A stretch of 8,140 bases of DNA from Methanoregula sp. (GTDB taxonomy: Archaea; Halobacteriota; Methanomicrobia; Methanomicrobiales; Methanospirillaceae), in NCBI GenBank assembly GCA_030653335.1, contig JAURZP010000264.1, positions 1-8,140 of the forward strand, given 5' to 3'. Numbering within the stretch: the first letter of the stretch is position 1; every line of letters begins with the position of its first letter. A model generated the notes under the pieces. It was not told the origin of the DNA. It ran no database searches and saw only the letters and a program-made list of their open reading frames with translations. Positions 5,741-8,140 of this stretch are shown in pieces. The translations under genes and the position numbers were made by a program.

Positions 5741-5928
5741 CACAAGCAGCAAAAAACCCGGAGAGCGATAGGGATCATCCCCTTGCTCCCGATGAGCATG
5801 GGCAGGACCGGATGGATGACGTGATCCTGCTGAAACTCAATGATCTTGAATACCGGGTTGATGATCTCGAACTGTGCAATAAGAACCGCGTGACAATGCA
5901 GCCGTGTATCAGGAAGGAAGCGTGTAAA
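5609..5928 (+). repeat. Direct duplication of a 43-codon module across a gene boundary
   Basis: Codons 178-220 of the 220-aa gene (5609-5737) and codons 22-64 of the 72-aa gene (5800-5928) align without gaps, about 26 of 43 residues identical (QDRM, YRVDDLE, RVT, QP). The copies are 191 bases apart. The 72-aa gene thus arose by duplication of the tail of the upstream gene, or the upstream gene gained this tail. Confidence 0.8.
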
Positions 5929-5955
5929 TCGGCAGATGGTGGTGAGGTGTCGTGA
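5737..5955 (+). CDS. 72-aa small protein, paralogue of the preceding gene's C-terminus
   Basis: ATG at 5737 overlaps the upstream stop as ATGA, so it is probably translated by re-initiation; no separate strong ribosome binding site is seen. Residues 1-21 are polar and variable; residues 22-64 (QDRMDDVILLKLNDLEYRVD and following) match the last 43 residues of the upstream protein. The core is an amphipathic helix with leucine or valine spacing typical of a short coiled coil, so the two proteins could hetero-oligomerise through it. The stop (TGA 5953-5955) overlaps the GTG start of the next gene. The duplication strongly supports it being a real coding sequence despite its size. Function unknown. 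Confidence 0.75.
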   Translation: MTQAAKNPESDRDHPLAPDEHGQDRMDDVILLKLNDLEYRVDDLELCNKNRVTMQPCIRKEACKSADGGEVS

Positions 5956-6383
5956 CAAGGGGGAGAAAGCCGCTCATCGCTCTTGGTGAGGCTGAAGTGA
6001 TCGGCAGAACCCGGGGTTGTGTACTGCCAACCCCCGGCCGAAGGGAAGACCATTTCGATCTCATACTATTTTTGGAACTGCTCACGATATTTATCCGGGT
6101 AAAGCGGAGCGTCACCCACATCAGCGATCCAAAGGAGATCCTCGCCATGTACCAGCGCGAGATCATCCGGATGCGGAAGGTTTCCTTAACCGGAGTTGTT
6201 GCCCGCGAACTCTGGGTCCGGTCGCCCCGGGGAAGCTGGCAGTTCTTCCGGATTCTTGCTGACCGGATTGTTGAGATACGGCGGGATGGAACGATCATCA
6301 TTGGAGTGGATCATTCGCTCGCTGATCTTGGACCGGAGGTTAAGGTTGTCCATGAAGGGGTGAGTCCGAAACTTCGAAGGTAG
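5952..6383 (+). CDS. 143-aa protein with RVKR motif, unknown; possible nuclease-like fold
   Basis: The start is GTG at 5952, overlapping the previous stop (GTGA), with GGTGAGGTG just upstream. The core is a hydrophobic strand region with a conserved-looking motif: DLILFLELLTIFIRVKRS at 36-53, a helix with DPKEILAMYQREIIRMRK, then VVARELWVRSPRGSWQFFRI at 82-101 and IVEIRRDGTIII. My impression is that proteins with this RVKR...ELWVRSPRG arrangement occur as short hypothetical proteins in Methanomicrobiales; I cannot confirm it here. An acidic residue, a strand, then R-V-K resembles the layout of restriction-endonuclease-like folds, but the usual acidic residue two positions before Lys is Arg here, so nuclease activity is doubtful. 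Last gene of the cluster. Confidence 0.75.
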   Translation: MTRGRKPLIALGEAEVIGRTRGCVLPTPGRREDHFDLILFLELLTIFIRVKRSVTHISDPKEILAMYQREIIRMRKVSLTGVVARELWVRSPRGSWQFFRILADRIVEIRRDGTIIIGVDHSLADLGPEVKVVHEGVSPKLRR

Positions 6384-6413
6384 TTGCTGTGTTGTATAAA
6401 TTCAAAATTAATC

Positions 6414-6421
6414 TTTTTTTT
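6414..6421 (+). terminator. Oligo-T terminator of the small-gene cluster
   Basis: Eight consecutive T begin 31 bases after the stop codon of the last cluster gene, a typical archaeal termination signal. A second T8 tract in the same orientation at 6509-6516 could catch readthrough before hicA. Confidence 0.5.
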
Positions 6422-6432
6422 GATAGTGTAAA

Positions 6433-6469
6433 CATCCTGATGTAAAATCACGGAGACTTTCATCAGATG
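6433..6469. terminator. Hairpin between convergent genes
   Basis: CATC-C-TGATG (6433-6442) pairs with CATCA-GATG (6461-6469), a 9-bp stem with one bulged C and an 18-base loop. It sits between the converging cluster and hicA gene and may end transcripts from either side; no T tract follows on the minus strand. Confidence 0.35.
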
Positions 6470-6514
6470 CCAATGGTGCTGCAAATTTCGTTACAGTTCC
6501 CAACGCTATTTTTT

Positions 6515-6760
6515 TTATTCAAGAATTACATCAATTTCTTCTTCAGTAAATCCTAACTGGTGCATAACAAGTTTCATGTATACAGACGAGAGTTCTGCCT
6601 TTGCCATAATTACCGGTGCGTGGTATACTCTTCCCTCTTTCTCCCGCTTAAACATAGCATGGCTGGTGCCTCTCTGCCTGACAATCTTAGCGTTACCCAG
6701 TGCAAGAAGTCTTAAGAACTTCTTACTTGACATGGGGGGGATTTTTTTAGACACTGGCAC
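6515..6760 (-). CDS. hicA: HicA-type mRNA interferase toxin
   Basis: The 81-residue protein shows the HicA (YcfA) double-stranded-RNA-binding-like fold: SSKKFLRLLAL (11-21), KIVRQRGTSHAMFKR (25-39) with the catalytic histidine position at His34, a strand with GRVYHAPVIM, and a C-terminal helix ending in FTEEEIDVIL. HicA toxins cleave mRNA until bound by HicB. The 60-residue core is of usual length; the first nine residues are extra. The start is either GTG at 6760, overlapping hicB by 14 bases, or ATG at 6733 (MSSKKF), which gives the typical length but a 13-base gap. Neither has a good ribosome binding site, so coupling to hicB is likely. Between the two starts lie adjacent runs of seven A and seven C (minus strand), which are slippage-prone. 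Confidence 0.85.
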   Translation of the reverse strand: MPVSKKIPPMSSKKFLRLLALGNAKIVRQRGTSHAMFKREKEGRVYHAPVIMAKAELSSVYMKLVMHQLGFTEEEIDVILE

Positions 6761-7037
6761 TAACCATGAATGTTATGCTCTCTGAATATTTCCACTCACG
6801 CGAAGGCTTCACAAAATCAACATCCCCGATGAGAAATTCGCGCAGAAGATCAAGGGGAACCGGTTGTATCTCATTATCCAGCCCTTTTTCTTTCATATAG
6901 GAGAGATATTCTTCGCACGCATCCTGCAGCATATTCTTGGTCTCTTCGATGCTCTCTCCCTGACTGGCTATGTTGAGTTCAAGACATAACCCCACATAAC
7001 AATCTCCTGCTTTCTTAATTATTCCGGTAAATTGCAT
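6747..7037 (-). CDS. hicB: HicB-type antitoxin
   Basis: The 96-residue protein has the HicB partial RNase H-like fold: FTGIIKKAGDCYVGLCLELN (3-22), GESIEETKNMLQDACEEYLS (27-46) as the following helix, and a C-terminal strand with FVKPSREWKYSE. HicB binds and neutralises HicA and usually represses its own promoter. No helix-turn-helix or ribbon-helix-helix DNA-binding tail is evident, as in other short HicB-like (UPF0150) antitoxins, so autoregulation would need another surface. Order is antitoxin first, toxin second, the less common order for hicAB loci but frequent for this short type. The start ATG at 7037 is preceded by GAGGGAAGAG, an acceptable purine-rich site. Confidence 0.85.
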   Translation of the reverse strand: MQFTGIIKKAGDCYVGLCLELNIASQGESIEETKNMLQDACEEYLSYMKEKGLDNEIQPVPLDLLREFLIGDVDFVKPSREWKYSESITFMVSASV

Positions 7038-7055
7038 TTCTCTTCCCTCATTCTT

Positions 7056-7080
7056 TGATATTATCTTATCATTGTATAAG
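7056..7080 (-). promoter_or_regulatory. hicBA promoter with small inverted repeat
   Basis: On the minus strand CTTATACA (7080-7073) is a TATA-box candidate 36-43 bases before the hicB ATG, predicting initiation near 7052 and a leader of about 15 bases. TGATA (7056-7060) and TATCA (7067-7071) form an inverted repeat between box and start site, a possible HicAB operator. Confidence 0.45.
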
Positions 7081-7347
7081 GTTTTTTTTCTGACGTATAA
7101 TAATGTCTATTCATAAAATGTGTAACTTTTCCTGGACCTCTGCGAACTGTCGGTTTAATACGACCAATTCACTCGCATTGTCAGGAAAATATACTGTTTT
7201 CAACAATGGGATCGAGGATCATATAATCATTTTTCGTAACTATCCAGATCTCCATCTTTTTTCTTGGCTATATGAGCCCGGTTCTCTGAAATAAGCGAGC
7301 AACCCGGCAGAACGATATACTAGGAGAGATTTATATTACATAACCTG
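7081..7347. other. Non-coding spacer between hicB and the transposase remnant
   Basis: AT-rich spacer. A 63-codon plus-strand frame (7103-7294) is open, but it has no ribosome binding site, no recognisable domain and a composition unlike the neighbouring genes, so it is not called. A TATA-like TTTATATTA (7330-7338) lies just before the transposase start. No terminal inverted repeat was recognised. Confidence 0.4.
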
Positions 7348-7888
7348 ATGACGATGAAACGTGAAGAGGTACTGGAGATCTACTATTGTGGACCCGAAGT
7401 GATCATCACGCACGTCATGAAACAGGAAGAACTGATTGCACAACTGGAGGCCCGGATAACTGAACTGGAAGCCCGTCTCAACCAGACCAGTAAGAACAGC
7501 AGTCGGCCCCCGTCAACAGATGTATTCATAAAACCCAAGAGCCAGCGGAAAAAAGGAGAGCGACCTGTAGGGGGACAGACCGGACATCCGAAGCACACGC
7601 TGGAACCTGTGGAGAATCCCGATAAGAAAGTCCCCCTTAAAGTAAAGATACGTGAGGGATGCGGGGCATCACTGGAAGATGTACCGGTTATCGATTTAGA
7701 ACGGCGACAAGTCTTCGATATCCCTCCGCAAAGAGTTGTTGTAACGGAAAATCAGGCAGAACACAAACAGTGCCCGCAGGGCGGGTGTCATAATCGAGGT
7801 GGAAAGGTGCACTCTCTTGCCAGAGGGGTTCTACGTCGTGGTGTTGGGTGATCTCATGGGGGTTTTATGCTACCTGGAGCGGCTTTAG
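7348..7888 (+). pseudogene. IS66-type transposase, N-terminal fragment, decayed
   Basis: The first 160 residues match the N-terminal region of IS66-family transposases: a leucine-zipper-like helix (EELIAQLEARITELEARLNQ, 27-46), the hallmark TSKNSSRPPSTD (47-58), a basic linker, GGQTGHPKHTL (75-85), and the zinc-ribbon region. Intact members are around 500 residues with a DDE catalytic domain; that domain is missing here. Decay is visible: the CxxC pair expected at REGCG has Arg102 in place of the first Cys, CPQGGC has Gly145 in place of a Cys, and after VLRR (161-164) the frame shifts by +1. In the shifted frame LMGVLCYLERL continues to TAG at 7886-7888, after which similarity is lost. The start could be ATG at 7348 or 7354. 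It marks an old insertion at the right side of the region. Confidence 0.85.
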
Positions 7889-8140
7889 GTTGCAGAAACC
7901 GGGGAATTCCGTCACACGGTTTTTAAGAGTCGCCATTTTGGGGTGATTTGAGGTGAACCGGGGTTGATAATTAGTTTTAAATGTACGCTAATGGATGCTA
8001 TTGGGAGACAGATCAGCATTAAGATGACCTATGGGTTGTTGGGATGAGAAAAACATGGGTTTTTCCGGTTCCCGGTATCCGGATATGACCGTTGGATCCC
8101 ATGGTAGGAGATGAGACCAGGGGTTTCCCTTGTGGCAATT
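7889..8140. other. No recognisable gene
   Basis: No long open frame, RNA gene or transposon end was identified on either strand. The shifted transposase frame contains several stops here. The stretch is G-rich on the plus strand and is probably decayed sequence flanking the IS66 remnant. Confidence 0.35.

Noticed and set aside
7103..7294. 63-codon plus-strand frame between hicB and the transposase remnant
   Set aside because: No ribosome binding site, no family resemblance, and AT-rich non-coding-like composition.
7889..8140. Continuation of the IS66 transposase or its right terminal repeat
   Set aside because: No transposase-like residues are readable after the shifted frame ends at 7888, and no inverted-repeat partner was found upstream of 7348.
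1..8140. CRISPR array or tRNA genes
   Set aside because: No regularly spaced short direct repeats with unique spacers and no cloverleaf were seen; the repeats at 4207-4412 are irregular and coding-related.

Overview
The window looks like archaeal DNA, most probably from a methanogen of the order Methanomicrobiales (Methanoregula-like). Ribosome binding sites are GGTGA/GGAG types complementary to archaeal 16S rRNA, promoters have AT-rich TATA-type boxes, and oligo-T tracts close transcription units. The taxon is an inference from style and protein resemblance. The whole window reads as an accessory (island-like) region: two toxin-antitoxin-type modules, a decayed transposase, a possible IS200/IS605 end, and a block of small unrecognised genes.

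Left part (1-1440, minus strand): a two-gene unit encoding an XRE helix-turn-helix protein fused to an ImmA/IrrE-type zinc peptidase, then a PIN-domain ribonuclease that overlaps it and runs off the left edge. Its promoter carries a clear inverted repeat next to the TATA box, suggesting autoregulation. Middle-left (1877-2440, plus): an acylphosphatase-like domain with both catalytic residues, joined to a heptad-repeat coiled coil and preceded by a perfect palindrome. A stem-loop with a CTAAAG loop follows its stop codon.

Centre (2972-6383, plus): seven tightly packed genes, most with good ribosome binding sites and several stop/start overlaps. They encode a 167-aa soluble protein, a 54-aa single-span membrane protein, a 176-aa protein, a 194-aa multi-span membrane protein, a 220-aa protein with three 30-residue repeats, a 72-aa protein that duplicates the end of the 220-aa protein, and a 143-aa protein with an RVKR motif. 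I cannot name a function for any of them. A terminator-like stem plus T10 tract after the first gene, and a strong hairpin after the membrane gene, suggest sub-operon structure. Between the 176-aa and 194-aa genes, a gene-start cassette (GGTGA, five bases, ATGTTTGAG) is duplicated and creates a 33-codon leader ORF.

Right part (6384-8140): a hicBA-type toxin-antitoxin pair on the minus strand, then a decayed IS66-type transposase N-terminus with zinc-ribbon cysteines lost and a frameshift, then about 250 bases without recognisable genes. The best candidate for an undescribed system is the seven-gene cluster, with its membrane components and repeat-built coiled-coil proteins, lying between stabilisation modules.
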